DNA of 64,000 nucleotides. Origin: Deefgea rivuli DSM 18356. Lineage in GTDB: Bacteria > Pseudomonadota > Gammaproteobacteria > Burkholderiales > Chitinibacteraceae. The stretch covers positions 124,001 through 188,000 of the forward strand of contig NZ_JHVM01000009.1 of the NCBI RefSeq assembly GCF_000620145.1, read 5' to 3'. Below, in pieces: positions 1-9,005 of the stretch; position 1 is the first letter of the stretch; every line of letters starts with the position of its first letter. The notes under the pieces are model-generated. The model was not told the origin of the DNA and ran no database searches. It saw only the letters and a program-made list of their open reading frames with translations. The position numbers and the translations under genes are program-made.

Positions 1-680
1 TGAGATGGATTAAAGAGGACTCCATTGCGATCTTGCAGCAAGAGGGTTTGATTGGGGATCACTATATCGAAATCGCGGGTGGAACGGCTAAGGCGAAGCT
101 TTTGGCGGAGGGCGGTGTGCTGATGTTTGCACCTGCGCTGGGGATTGCCGATATTGCGCAAAATTTAAGTAATCGAACTTTGCCGATGATCGATTCGGTG
201 CAGCAAACCTTTGAGTATCTGAATGATCCAAAAGGCGATATTCGTTTGATGTTTGCGAACGTACAAAAACTCACCGCCGAAATGCGCGAAACGCGTGAAA
301 AATTGGATGTGCTCTTGGCACGGGTGGATAGTGTGGTCGATGTGGAGGCGCGAACCACTTTGCGCAGCGCTGATCGACTTTTGGTGCGTGCCGATAGTGT
401 GGCGGCGGAGGTTAATGAGAAATTAACGCCGGTCTTGCTGGGCGCAGCATCGATTGTGGTGAGTGCGGATTCGGCGGCAAAAGATGCGAGTGCCACGATG
501 TCGGTGGTGCGTAAGTCGGTAGAGTTAGCCGCGCCGCGTTTGCCGAGTGTGGTGCGTAATGCCGATGAGTTGCTCTATGGTGGTCGCCAAACTTTGGATG
601 GTTTACAGCGTAGCTGGCCGCTTAATTCGATGCTTGCGCCACTGCCGTTAGAAGCGCCGATGCCGGAGAGTCGACGATGA
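1..680 (+). CDS. MCE/MlaD-family lipid-transport protein, C-terminal part (5' end outside window)
   Basis: The reading frame is open from base 3, so the gene begins before the window; the TTG at 33 is only an internal codon. The visible part starts at the end of what looks like an MCE beta-domain (GLIGDHYIEIAGG). It continues as a long helical region rich in Leu, Ala and repeated ADS/ADR segments, typical of the helical tail that follows the MCE domain in MlaD-like substrate-binding proteins. These proteins are anchored in the inner membrane and pass phospholipids between membranes together with an ABC permease and ATPase, which are expected just upstream. The stop overlaps the start of the next gene (ATGA), so the two are translationally coupled. 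Family assignment is moderately sure, the transported lipid unknown. Confidence 0.65.
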   Translation, partial: RWIKEDSIAILQQEGLIGDHYIEIAGGTAKAKLLAEGGVLMFAPALGIADIAQNLSNRTLPMIDSVQQTFEYLNDPKGDIRLMFANVQKLTAEMRETREKLDVLLARVDSVVDVEARTTLRSADRLLVRADSVAAEVNEKLTPVLLGAASIVVSADSAAKDASATMSVVRKSVELAAPRLPSVVRNADELLYGGRQTLDGLQRSWPLNSMLAPLPLEAPMPESRR

Positions 681-1474
681 TGCGCTCTTTAATGGTATCT
701 CTGTTGGTTTTGATGTTGGGTGCGTGCAGTTCTACGACTGAGGTGATTAAATCTCCAGCACGTATACAGGCGGAGCTAGCTCACAGAAACGCTTTGCTGG
801 CAATACGTGATGGGCGTATCGAAAGTGCTGAGTATGAATGGCGCTCTGCATTGTTGGCGTATCAGGCGATTGATGATTGGTCAGGGCAGGGAATGGCGCG
901 CTTGGGTTTGGCGCAAATTCAATTGCGGCTGGGGCAGGCTGAGGCTGCGGAGCAGGTACTTGCGCCCATGCTGGAGATTAAAGTGTTCCCTGCTGTGCAG
1001 CGATCTCAAGCTGCATTGCAAATGGCGCAATTAATATTGGCTGCTGATTCGCCAGATTGGTCACGTGCAAAAAGTTATTTAACGCAAGCCCGTGCCGAGT
1101 GCGCTCAGCCTTGCCCGATTGGGACGCAAATTTTGAATGTCAGCGCCAAAATCGCGTTGCGAGAAGGTGATTTGCCTGCTGCTAGTGTGGCTGCGCTGCA
1201 AGGTTTGGCGCTGGCGCAAACTAATCGCGCTGAGATGGCTTTCTCGCAGCGAATTTTGGCCGAAGTCTCGCTTAAGCAGAGTGATTTTGCTACTGCCGTC
1301 GTTTGGCTCGATCAGGCTATCGTGCTGGATCGGCAAAGTGCCGAGCCTTTATGGCTCTTGGATGATTATCGTTTGCTGCTTGAGATCGCAAAGCAATCGG
1401 GTGATTTGGCTTTGCGGCGTCGTGCTGATGTGCACTTAAGCGCATTATGTGCAGCAATGGCGTGTACGCCTTGA
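677..1474 (+). CDS. Putative lipoprotein with TPR-like helical repeats, coupled to MCE gene
   Basis: The 265-residue product begins with a lipoprotein signal: basic start, hydrophobic stretch and lipobox LGAC with the lipidated Cys near residue 17. The remainder is Ala/Leu-rich helices with TPR-like spacing (for example the segments around RNALLAIRDGRIESAEYEW and LAQIQLRLGQAEAAEQV), suggesting a solenoid for protein binding. It overlaps the stop of the MCE-family gene by four bases and probably belongs to the same trans-envelope lipid-transport operon, where small lipoproteins often act as the outer-membrane partner. It does not resemble PqiC or MlaA clearly, so the exact role is unknown. The rpsB promoter starts within its stop codon, which marks the end of this operon. 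Confidence 0.6.
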   Translation: MMRSLMVSLLVLMLGACSSTTEVIKSPARIQAELAHRNALLAIRDGRIESAEYEWRSALLAYQAIDDWSGQGMARLGLAQIQLRLGQAEAAEQVLAPMLEIKVFPAVQRSQAALQMAQLILAADSPDWSRAKSYLTQARAECAQPCPIGTQILNVSAKIALREGDLPAASVAALQGLALAQTNRAEMAFSQRILAEVSLKQSDFATAVVWLDQAIVLDRQSAEPLWLLDDYRLLLEIAKQSGDLALRRRADVHLSALCAAMACTP

Positions 1475-1499
1475 GTTTTTGCTGCATTTGCAATACAAT
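1471..1499 (+). promoter_or_regulatory. Probable sigma-70 promoter of rpsB-tsf operon
   Basis: TTGAGT (1471-1476) and TACAAT (1494-1499) are separated by exactly 17 bases. The pair lies immediately after the lipoprotein gene and about 145 bases before rpsB, leaving room for the structured leader. Prediction from consensus only. Confidence 0.55.
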
Positions 1500-1554
1500 C
1501 CTTCGCTTGCTGTGATGCTGCGTTTGTTTTGACGTTTTTATCGTAGTGAAAATC

Positions 1555-1610
1555 CCGTCCGCCCTGTCAAGGGTGCGCTTCAAATGGTTTGAAGTGTCCC
1601 GTGCGGATGG
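1555..1610 (+). promoter_or_regulatory. Structured rpsB leader RNA (candidate S2 autoregulatory element)
   Basis: Three nested pairings form one long stem: CCGTCCGC (1555-1562) with GCGGATGG (1603-1610, one G-U), GGG (1571-1573) with CCC (1598-1600), and a perfect 7-bp top CTTCAAA/TTTGAAG (1578-1594) with a TGG loop. It lies 35 bases before the rpsB start. In enterobacteria ribosomal protein S2 represses rpsB-tsf through its 5' UTR; that this hairpin does the same here is inference. Confidence 0.5.
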
Positions 1611-1644
1611 AAGACCTAACCCTAAGACACAATTGGAGAATTAA

Positions 1645-2376
1645 ATGTCTGTAAGTATGCGCGATATGCTCGAAGCCGGTGTCCATTTCGGTCACCAAAC
1701 CCGTTACTGGAACCCAAAAATGGGTAAGTACATCTTCGGTGCACGCAACAAGATTCACATTATCAACTTAGAAAAAACTTTGCCATTGTTTGAAGACGCG
1801 ATGAAATACATCCGTCAATTGTCTGCAAACAAAGGTAACGTAATGTTTGTTGGTACTAAACGTGCTGCTCGCGAAATCATCGCTGAAGAAGCTGCACGCG
1901 CTGGCGCTCCTTTCGTGGATCACCGTTGGTTGGGTGGTATGTTGACTAACTTTAAAACAGTTAAGCAATCAATCAAACGCTTGAACGAAATGAAAGCAGT
2001 TCTGGAAAATGCTGAAGGCTCTGGCTACGGCAAGAAAGAATTGTTGATGATGAAACGTGACGTTGAAAAACTAGAGCGTTCATTGGGTGGTATTAAAGAG
2101 ATGGGCGGTTTGCCTGATGCGATTTTCGTTATCGACACTGGCTACCAAAAAGGCGCTATCGTTGAAGCCGTTAAACTGGGTATCCCAGTAATCGGTGTAG
2201 TTGATACTAACAACAGCCCAGACGGCATTGACTTCATCATTCCTGGTAACGATGACTCTTCACGTGCAATTCGTTTGTACGCTCGTGCTGCTGCTGATGC
2301 AGTACTTGAAGGCCGTAACCAAGCAACTCAAGCATTGGTTGCATCAATCGCTGATGCTGCACCTGCTGCTGAGTAA
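1645..2376 (+). CDS. rpsB: 30S ribosomal protein S2
   Basis: The 243-residue protein is a full-length bacterial S2. The N-terminus [19 protein letters not shown] and the later [24 protein letters not shown] and [16 protein letters not shown] segments are family hallmarks. S2 binds late at the neck of the 30S subunit and recruits S1. ATG at 1645 is preceded by GGAG (1635-1638) at a good distance. It is the first gene of the rpsB-tsf-pyrH-frr cluster; a strong hairpin with a U-tract follows the stop and probably lowers read-through into tsf. The sequence has unusually regular, highly expressed codon choice compared with the flanking lipoprotein gene. Confidence 0.98.
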   Translation: MSVSMRDMLEAGVHFGHQTRYWNPKMGKYIFGARNKIHIINLEKTLPLFEDAMKYIRQLSANKGNVMFVGTKRAAREIIAEEAARAGAPFVDHRWLGGMLTNFKTVKQSIKRLNEMKAVLENAEGSGYGKKELLMMKRDVEKLERSLGGIKEMGGLPDAIFVIDTGYQKGAIVEAVKLGIPVIGVVDTNNSPDGIDFIIPGNDDSSRAIRLYARAAADAVLEGRNQATQALVASIADAAPAAE

Positions 2377-2400
2377 GCTTGCATAGCAAGTGATACCAAG

Positions 2401-2425
2401 AAAAAGGGGCGTCTGCCCCTTTTTT
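2401..2425 (+). terminator. Intrinsic terminator/attenuator between rpsB and tsf
   Basis: AAAAAGGGGC (2401-2410) pairs perfectly with GCCCCTTTTT around a GTCT loop and runs into six T. It sits 25 bases after the rpsB stop and about 50 before tsf. Because no separate tsf promoter is evident, partial termination is more likely than a full stop. Confidence 0.75.
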
Positions 2426-2473
2426 GTAATGTTTATCAAATAAAATGTAAATCCCTGTTCAGGAGAATATTAA

Positions 2474-3358
2474 ATGTCTGCGATTACTGCAAAAATGGTT
2501 GCTGAGCTACGTGAATTAACCGGTCTTGGTATGATGGAATGCAAGAAAGCATTGGTTGAAACTGAAGGCGACATCAAGAAAGCTGAAGAACTGATGCGCA
2601 TTAAATCAGGTAACAAAGCGTCTAAAATGGCTGGCCGTACCGCTGCTGAAGGCGTGATTACTTCGTTTATCTCTGCTGATAAAAAAATCGGCGCTGTGGT
2701 TGAGATCAACTGCGAAACCGATTTCGTAGCGAAAGATGATGGTTTTGTTGCTTTTGCTAAAGCAGTTGCACAAGCAGTTGCTGAATCAAATCCTGCTGAT
2801 GTTGAAGCCTTGGCTGCCGTGGTATTGGCATCTGGCGTAACAGTTGAAGAAACACGTAAAGCATTGATCGCTAAATTGGGCGAAAACATGACTGTACGTC
2901 GTTTTGCGCGTTACGAAACGGCTGGCGAATTGGCTGTTTACTTGCACGGTGCAAAAATCGGTGTAATGGTTGATGTAACGGGTGGCGACGAAGGCTTGGG
3001 TAAAGATATCGCGATGCACATTGCAGCAGCGAAACCTAAAGCATTGGATGCGAGCGGTGTGGATGCTGAAGTGATCGCTACAGAGCGCCGTATTGCGGAA
3101 GAAAGTGCAAAAGCTGAGAACAAGCCTGAAGAAATGATGGCTAAAATTGTTGAAGGCAAAATCAATCGCTTCTTGAAAGAAGTGACTTTGCTGAACCAAG
3201 TGTTTATTAAAGCTGAAGATGGCAAGCAAACCATCGAGCAGTTGTTGAAAGCAAAATCAGCTACTGTGAATGGCTTTACGATGTTGGTTGTTGGTGAAGG
3301 CATTGAGAAAAAAGTAGTAGATTACGCAGCAGAAGTTGCTGCAGCTGCACAACTTTAA
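2474..3358 (+). CDS. tsf: Translation elongation factor Ts
   Basis: The 294-residue product is EF-Ts, the guanine-nucleotide exchange factor that recycles EF-Tu-GDP. The N-terminal UBA-like domain ([24 protein letters not shown]) carries the usual [12 protein letters not shown] motif, followed by the core with the CETDFVAK segment (about residues 76-83) that contacts EF-Tu. Its length is typical. The ATG at 2474 has AGGAGA at 2461-2466 in front of it. It follows rpsB as in nearly all bacteria, so transcription should depend on read-through of the hairpin at 2401-2425. Confidence 0.98.
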   Translation: MSAITAKMVAELRELTGLGMMECKKALVETEGDIKKAEELMRIKSGNKASKMAGRTAAEGVITSFISADKKIGAVVEINCETDFVAKDDGFVAFAKAVAQAVAESNPADVEALAAVVLASGVTVEETRKALIAKLGENMTVRRFARYETAGELAVYLHGAKIGVMVDVTGGDEGLGKDIAMHIAAAKPKALDASGVDAEVIATERRIAEESAKAENKPEEMMAKIVEGKINRFLKEVTLLNQVFIKAEDGKQTIEQLLKAKSATVNGFTMLVVGEGIEKKVVDYAAEVAAAAQL

Positions 3359-3364
3359 GTCTAA

Positions 3365-4168
<804 letters not shown>

Positions 4169-4190
4169 ACACATTAATTCGCAAGGTAAC

Positions 4191-4219
4191 GGGCGGAGTG
4201 ATTTTCCGCCTGTTTTTTA
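4191..4219 (+). terminator. Terminator-like hairpin between pyrH and frr
   Basis: GGCGGA (4192-4197) pairs with TCCGCC (4205-4210) and is followed by TGTTTTTT. It ends about 20 bases before the frr start, overlapping the region that holds the frr ribosome-binding site, so it could attenuate frr. Confidence 0.6.
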
Positions 4220-4239
4220 TTGCAGCAAGAGGTAAAAAG

Positions 4240-4797
4240 ATGATTGCAGACTTAAAAAAATCCACTGAAGCCAAAATGCAAAAGACGGCTGAAAAACTAC
4301 GTACTGATTTAGCAAAAGTTCGTACTGGCCGTGCTCATACCGGTTTGCTAGATCATGTACAAGTTGATTACTGGGGCAGCATGGTGCCAGTGAGCCAAGT
4401 GGCCAATGTGACTTTGATTGATTCTCGTACGATTGGTGTGCAACCTTGGGAAAAACCAATGGTTGCTAAAGTAGAAAAGGCGATTCGTGACTGTGATTTG
4501 GGCTTGAACCCGGCATCACAAGGTGATTTGATTCGCGTTCCGATGCCGATGCTGACTGAAGAGCGTCGTCGTGACTTGATTAAAGTGGTGCGTGGTGAAA
4601 CTGAAGAGGCACGTGTTGCATTACGTAATGTGCGTCGCGATGCCAACGATCAAATGAAACGCGCTATTAAAGACAAAGAAATCTCTGAAGATGACGAGCG
4701 TCGTGGTCAAGATGAGATTCAAAAACTCACTGATAAATATATCGCTGAGTTGGACAAGCAGTTGGCAGATAAAGAAAAAGAACTTTTGACTGTATAA
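4240..4797 (+). CDS. frr: Ribosome recycling factor
   Basis: RRF splits post-termination ribosomes together with EF-G. The start is ATG 4240, preceded by AGAGG (4228-4232), giving 185 residues, the canonical length; the longer frame from 4198 would run back through the hairpin. The sequence shows the long three-helix-bundle domain ([20 protein letters not shown], then [20 protein letters not shown] and [20 protein letters not shown]) and the small beta domain between ([16 protein letters not shown]). It follows pyrH and precedes uppS, the standard arrangement. Confidence 0.97.
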   Translation: MIADLKKSTEAKMQKTAEKLRTDLAKVRTGRAHTGLLDHVQVDYWGSMVPVSQVANVTLIDSRTIGVQPWEKPMVAKVEKAIRDCDLGLNPASQGDLIRVPMPMLTEERRRDLIKVVRGETEEARVALRNVRRDANDQMKRAIKDKEISEDDERRGQDEIQKLTDKYIAELDKQLADKEKELLTV

Positions 4798-4825
4798 AAG
4801 TCGATTCAATTAGGCGGTAAGAAAC

Positions 4826-5584
4826 GTGGCTTTATTCTCTCGCGAGCGCGAAGAACCGAACATATTGAACGGTAAGATCCCTCGGCATATTGCAGTAATT
4901 ATGGATGGCAACGGCCGTTGGGCTAAACAGCGTTTGATGCCTCGCGTATTTGGGCATAAAAAAGGCGTTGATTCTTTGCGTGAAGTGATTACAGCGTGCA
5001 AAGATTGGGGCGTTCAATATTTGACCGTTTTTGCGTTTTCTAGCGAAAACTGGCGTCGTCCTGCGGATGAAGTTACGTTTCTGATGGGCTTGTTTTTACA
5101 AGTACTGCAATCTGAAGTTGAACGGATGTGCCGTAATAATATTCAGCTCAAAATTATTGGCAATCGCAGTCATTTTTCTACTGAACTACTCGCGATGATT
5201 GCCGATGCCGAGGAAAAAACGGCTGCGAACACTGGTTTGGTGCTAACGATTGCGGCGGATTATGGCGGGCACTGGGATATTGTGCAGGCGACTCAGCAAT
5301 TATTAAAAGCTCAGCCCGAGTTGATTTCTAGTTTTTCCGAGGCCGATATTCAGCCTTATTTGGCAATGGCCTATGCGCCAGATCCTGATCTCTTTATACG
5401 TACTGGTGGCGAGCAGCGTATTAGTAACTTCCTGCTGTGGCAACTGGCGTATACCGAACTTTATTTCACTGATTTGCCATGGCCAGATTTTGGTCGCACC
5501 CCTTTGAACGATGCGATTGCTTGGTTTCAAGGGCGTGAGCGCCGTTTTGGGCGAATTAGTGAACAACTCGATTCTGCAAAATAA
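4826..5584 (+). CDS. uppS: Undecaprenyl diphosphate synthase (cis-prenyltransferase)
   Basis: UppS condenses FPP with eight isopentenyl diphosphates to make the C55 carrier for peptidoglycan and O-antigen units. HIAVIMDGNGRWA places the catalytic Asp at residue 27; FAFSSENWRRP and the C-terminal DPDLFIRTGGEQRISNFLLW/ELYFTD motifs are also present. The product is 252 residues, normal for the family. The start codon is GTG with a poor ribosome-binding site, suggesting dependence on translation of frr 28 bases upstream. It lies only two bases ahead of cdsA. Confidence 0.97.
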   Translation: MALFSREREEPNILNGKIPRHIAVIMDGNGRWAKQRLMPRVFGHKKGVDSLREVITACKDWGVQYLTVFAFSSENWRRPADEVTFLMGLFLQVLQSEVERMCRNNIQLKIIGNRSHFSTELLAMIADAEEKTAANTGLVLTIAADYGGHWDIVQATQQLLKAQPELISSFSEADIQPYLAMAYAPDPDLFIRTGGEQRISNFLLWQLAYTELYFTDLPWPDFGRTPLNDAIAWFQGRERRFGRISEQLDSAK

Positions 5585-5586
5585 CC

Positions 5587-6414
5587 ATGCTAAAAACCCG
5601 TGTATTGACTGCATTGTTCTTGTTGCCTTTGGTTTTGGCCGCATTGTTTTTCTTTCCGCCGACAGCTTGGATGTTGTTCTGTGCTGCATTGATGGGCTTG
5701 GCCAGTTGGGAATGGCAGAATCTAGCAGGGATGCACGGGCTGATTGCAAAAATATATCCTCTACTGACTGTCGCTCTGTTTTTGCTTAGTGCTAATTACG
5801 CGCCAGCCTATTTTGTGTACGGCTTGTTATTGGCCTCTTTGGTGTTTTGGTTACTTGTAGTGCCGTGCTGGTTGCGCTTCAAATGGCCTTTGTTGGCGGC
5901 GGGTAATTTGAATGTACTGAGCGGCTGGGCTTTATTGATTCCAGCAGGCTTAGCCATGATTGTTTTGCGCGGTGATGGTTGGCCTTTGCTAATCGTGATG
6001 GCAATTGCTTGGGTTGCGGATACTTTTGCCTATTTCTCAGGCAAGGCATTTGGCAGAAAAAAGTTAGCGCCAACAATTAGCCCTGGGAAAAGTTGGGAGG
6101 GGGTATATGGTGGCACGCTCGCTGTTATATGCTATTTCATGTTGATACCTAAGCCATTTTTACTGTTGCCTACATTGAGCTCAATGCAGAACAGCAAAGC
6201 TCAATTATTTCTGTGGGGTGCTTTTGCGGTACTTCTTACTGCGGTGAGTGTGATGGGTGACTTGTTAGAGTCCTTGCTAAAGCGCCAGCGCGCTATCAAA
6301 GATAGTAGTCATCTATTGCCAGGTCATGGCGGCGTGTTGGATCGGATCGACAGCCTGCTGGCAATATTACCCGTTTCGGCGGCGATTTATCTGTTACACC
6401 TAATGCCTCTGTAA
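5587..6414 (+). CDS. cdsA: Phosphatidate cytidylyltransferase
   Basis: CdsA makes CDP-diacylglycerol from phosphatidate and CTP, the branch point of phospholipid synthesis, in the inner membrane. The 275-residue protein has about eight hydrophobic segments and the C-terminal CDP-DAG synthase signature with [20 protein letters not shown] and [15 protein letters not shown]. The loop [18 protein letters not shown] is also typical. It starts two bases after uppS and is followed after 16 bases by dxr, so these genes form one transcript. Confidence 0.96.
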   Translation: MLKTRVLTALFLLPLVLAALFFFPPTAWMLFCAALMGLASWEWQNLAGMHGLIAKIYPLLTVALFLLSANYAPAYFVYGLLLASLVFWLLVVPCWLRFKWPLLAAGNLNVLSGWALLIPAGLAMIVLRGDGWPLLIVMAIAWVADTFAYFSGKAFGRKKLAPTISPGKSWEGVYGGTLAVICYFMLIPKPFLLLPTLSSMQNSKAQLFLWGAFAVLLTAVSVMGDLLESLLKRQRAIKDSSHLLPGHGGVLDRIDSLLAILPVSAAIYLLHLMPL

Positions 6415-6430
6415 GAGCGATTGGAAAATC

Positions 6431-7639
6431 ATGCAGCAACAAATAGTGACTATCCTCGGCGCCACTGGCAGTATCGGTAGTAGCACCTTAGATGTGATTA
6501 AGCGTCATCCAGAACGTTATCAAGTGTATGCATTAAGCGCGGCCAGTCAGATCGACAAACTGATAGCCGCTTGTGAATTGCATCGTCCTCAGCATGCCGT
6601 TGTGTTGGATGAAGTGAATGCGGAGCTACTGAGCCAAGGATTGCGAGCGCGGGGGATCGATACCGCTGTGAGCTTTGGCCCACAAGCGCTGATTGATATT
6701 TCAATTGCTGCCGAAGTCACTACAGTGATGGCTGCAATTGTCGGTGCGGCGGGTATGTCCGCCACGTTGGCTGCTGCAAAGGCCGGCAAGCGGGTACTCC
6801 TTGCAAATAAAGAAACACTGGTTTTGGCTGGCGCTTTATTTATGGACGCGGTTTCGCAGTCTGGCTGTGTTTTGTTGCCTATCGATAGTGAGCACAATGC
6901 CATTTTTCAGGCGCTACCTGATTCCTACCGTGAAAATCCATATCAATCATCCTTGTCTGCTGCAGGTATCGAGCGAATTCTTTTAACTGCGTCGGGTGGC
7001 CCATTTCGCACTCGAGACATCAATACCTTTCCACAAATCACAGTCGCAGAAGCAGTAAAGCATCCAAATTGGTCGATGGGCCGTAAAATTTCCGTGGATT
7101 CGGCCAGTATGATGAACAAAGGCTTGGAGGTGATTGAGGCGCGCTGGTTATTTAATGCGCCTGCCGAGCACATTCAAGTGGTGGTGCATCCACAAAGTGT
7201 CGTCCATTCTATGGTGCAGTATCGCGATGGTTCGGTACTCGCGCAGTTAGGCTCGCCTGATATGCGTACGCCGATTGCTTATGGTTTGGCTTATCCTGAG
7301 CGGATTGAAGCAGGCGTGAAGGCATTGGATCTTTTTGCTGTGGGGCGTTTGGATTTTAGTCCGCCTGATTTTGAGCGTTTTCCTTGTCTGGGCTTAGCAT
7401 TTGCCGCGTTGAAGGAAGGCGGCGCAGCGCCAGCGGTGCTTAATGCTGCAAATGAAGTGGCGGTTGCAGCATTTTTAAATGAAGAAATTTTGTTTACTGA
7501 TATTCCACGCGTGATTGAATCTGCACTAAGTCGTTTATCAACGCTAGCGGCCTTGAGTATTGACGATTTGATGGCGGTAGATGCTGAGACTCGCCAATTT
7601 GCCCATTTTGAAATTCAACAAAAGACAGTGCGATGCTAA
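6431..7639 (+). CDS. dxr: 1-deoxy-D-xylulose 5-phosphate reductoisomerase
   Basis: Dxr (IspC) converts DXP to MEP with NADPH, the committed step of the non-mevalonate isoprenoid pathway that feeds UppS nearby. [13 protein letters not shown] (residues 10-22) is the NADPH-binding glycine motif; [13 protein letters not shown] contains the metal-binding Asp and Glu, and ASGGPFRT and [19 protein letters not shown] are substrate-binding loops. At 402 residues it is a normal full-length enzyme. Its end overlaps rseP by seven bases. Confidence 0.97.
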   Translation: MQQQIVTILGATGSIGSSTLDVIKRHPERYQVYALSAASQIDKLIAACELHRPQHAVVLDEVNAELLSQGLRARGIDTAVSFGPQALIDISIAAEVTTVMAAIVGAAGMSATLAAAKAGKRVLLANKETLVLAGALFMDAVSQSGCVLLPIDSEHNAIFQALPDSYRENPYQSSLSAAGIERILLTASGGPFRTRDINTFPQITVAEAVKHPNWSMGRKISVDSASMMNKGLEVIEARWLFNAPAEHIQVVVHPQSVVHSMVQYRDGSVLAQLGSPDMRTPIAYGLAYPERIEAGVKALDLFAVGRLDFSPPDFERFPCLGLAFAALKEGGAAPAVLNAANEVAVAAFLNEEILFTDIPRVIESALSRLSTLAALSIDDLMAVDAETRQFAHFEIQQKTVRC

Positions 7640-8979
7640 CTTTTTTTGCCTTTGTGTTTGCAATTGGCTTACTGGTTTTTATCCATGAGTATGGTCATTA
7701 CTGGGCTGCGCGCCGCTGTGGTGTGGGTGTTTTAACATTTTCAATTGGCTTTGGTAAGCCGCTGTATCAATGGCAGCGTGGTCAAACAACCTGGCAAATT
7801 GCAGCGATTCCATTGGGTGGTTTTGTGAAAATGTTGGATGAGTCCGAAGCGCCTGTTGCTTCAGATTTACGCCAATATGCCTTTAATACACAGCATCCGG
7901 CAAAAAAAATGGCGATTGCTTTTGCTGGGCCATTGACGAATTTGTTATTCGCTTGCTTAGTTTATGCCGGTTTGTATGCTCATGGCGTTGTCACTTTGAA
8001 GCCGATTATTGGTGCTGTCTCTGCTGGAAGTATTGCTGCGAATGCTGGTTTGAAAGCCGGTGATCGCATTACGCTAGTGAATGCAGAGAAAGTTAGCGAC
8101 TGGGAGCAAGTGCAAATTAATTTATTTAGCGCAGCTGGGCATGCTCAATTGTTGATTGGCGCTAAAACGGCACAAGGGGCTGAAAAGCAATTTGCTTTAG
8201 ATTTGAGTCTGTTAAAAGCGGCTGAATTTGATCAGAAAATTCTAAGTCGTTTGGGTTTGTCACCTTTTGCAGCGACTAATCGTATTGCATTTATTCAAGC
8301 AGGCAGCGCTGCTGAGCGTGCGGGTTTACAGGTCGATGATTTGATTTTGGAGATCAATCAGCAAAAATTGCTAGATTGGCATGAGTTTCAAGATGTTGTT
8401 GCCAGTAGTCCAAGCCAAGCTTTATCACTCACTGTAAATCGGAACCAGCAAGTGATTGCGCTGGTGGTCACGCCAGATGCAATTGAATTGAATGGCAAGA
8501 AAGTAGGGCGCATTGGTGTTAGTCCTGCTAATGATGAAGCGCTATATAAAAAGATGCAGCAGACTGTTCGACTGGGCCCGCTAGATGCTTTGGTCGCGGG
8601 CGTCATTAAAACCTACGATTTGTCGATATTAACGGTGAAAATGTTCGGCAAAATGCTGGTGGGGGCGCTGTCTCCCAAGCAAGTAAGCGGACCATTGGGG
8701 ATTGCCGAATTTGCAGGGCAAAGTGCTGCGATGGGCTGGCTTGCGTATTTGCAAGCTTTGGCACTGATTAGTATAAGTCTTGGTGTGCTTAATTTGATGC
8801 CTGTACCGATTTTGGATGGTGGCCATTTGCTGTATCATGGCTACGAATTATTAAGCGGACGCACGGTTCCTGAGTGGCTTGCGTTGGTCTTGCAAAAAAT
8901 TGGAATTTCTTTACTGCTCTTATTGATGGCGCTAGCACTCTTTAATGATGCTAATCGCTTCTTGTTTGGCCTCGGCTAA
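7633..8979 (+). CDS. rseP: RseP-type site-2 intramembrane zinc metalloprotease
   Basis: RseP cuts anti-sigma factors and remnant signal peptides inside the inner membrane. HEYGH at residues 18-22 in the first membrane helix gives the two zinc His and catalytic Glu; [12 protein letters not shown] (387-398) in a later helix gives the third zinc ligand. Between them lie two PDZ-like domains (about 115-200 and 210-290, each with an AGL/AGLQ..D carboxylate loop). The product has 448 residues. Position between dxr and bamA is conserved and links it to envelope-stress control of outer-membrane assembly. The start overlaps dxr, implying translational coupling. Confidence 0.96.
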   Translation: MLTFFAFVFAIGLLVFIHEYGHYWAARRCGVGVLTFSIGFGKPLYQWQRGQTTWQIAAIPLGGFVKMLDESEAPVASDLRQYAFNTQHPAKKMAIAFAGPLTNLLFACLVYAGLYAHGVVTLKPIIGAVSAGSIAANAGLKAGDRITLVNAEKVSDWEQVQINLFSAAGHAQLLIGAKTAQGAEKQFALDLSLLKAAEFDQKILSRLGLSPFAATNRIAFIQAGSAAERAGLQVDDLILEINQQKLLDWHEFQDVVASSPSQALSLTVNRNQQVIALVVTPDAIELNGKKVGRIGVSPANDEALYKKMQQTVRLGPLDALVAGVIKTYDLSILTVKMFGKMLVGALSPKQVSGPLGIAEFAGQSAAMGWLAYLQALALISISLGVLNLMPVPILDGGHLLYHGYELLSGRTVPEWLALVLQKIGISLLLLLMALALFNDANRFLFGLG

Positions 8980-9005
8980 TCTCTAACCTGTTGACGAATG
9001 GACCA

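Noticed and set aside
62-496. 144-codon minus-strand frame within the MCE-family gene
   Set aside because: Antisense shadow of a conserved-type coding region; Ser/Thr/Ala-rich with no motif.
2786-3229. 147-codon minus-strand frame within tsf
   Set aside because: Antisense to conserved EF-Ts; composition (His/Phe/Cys-rich) typical of a shadow.
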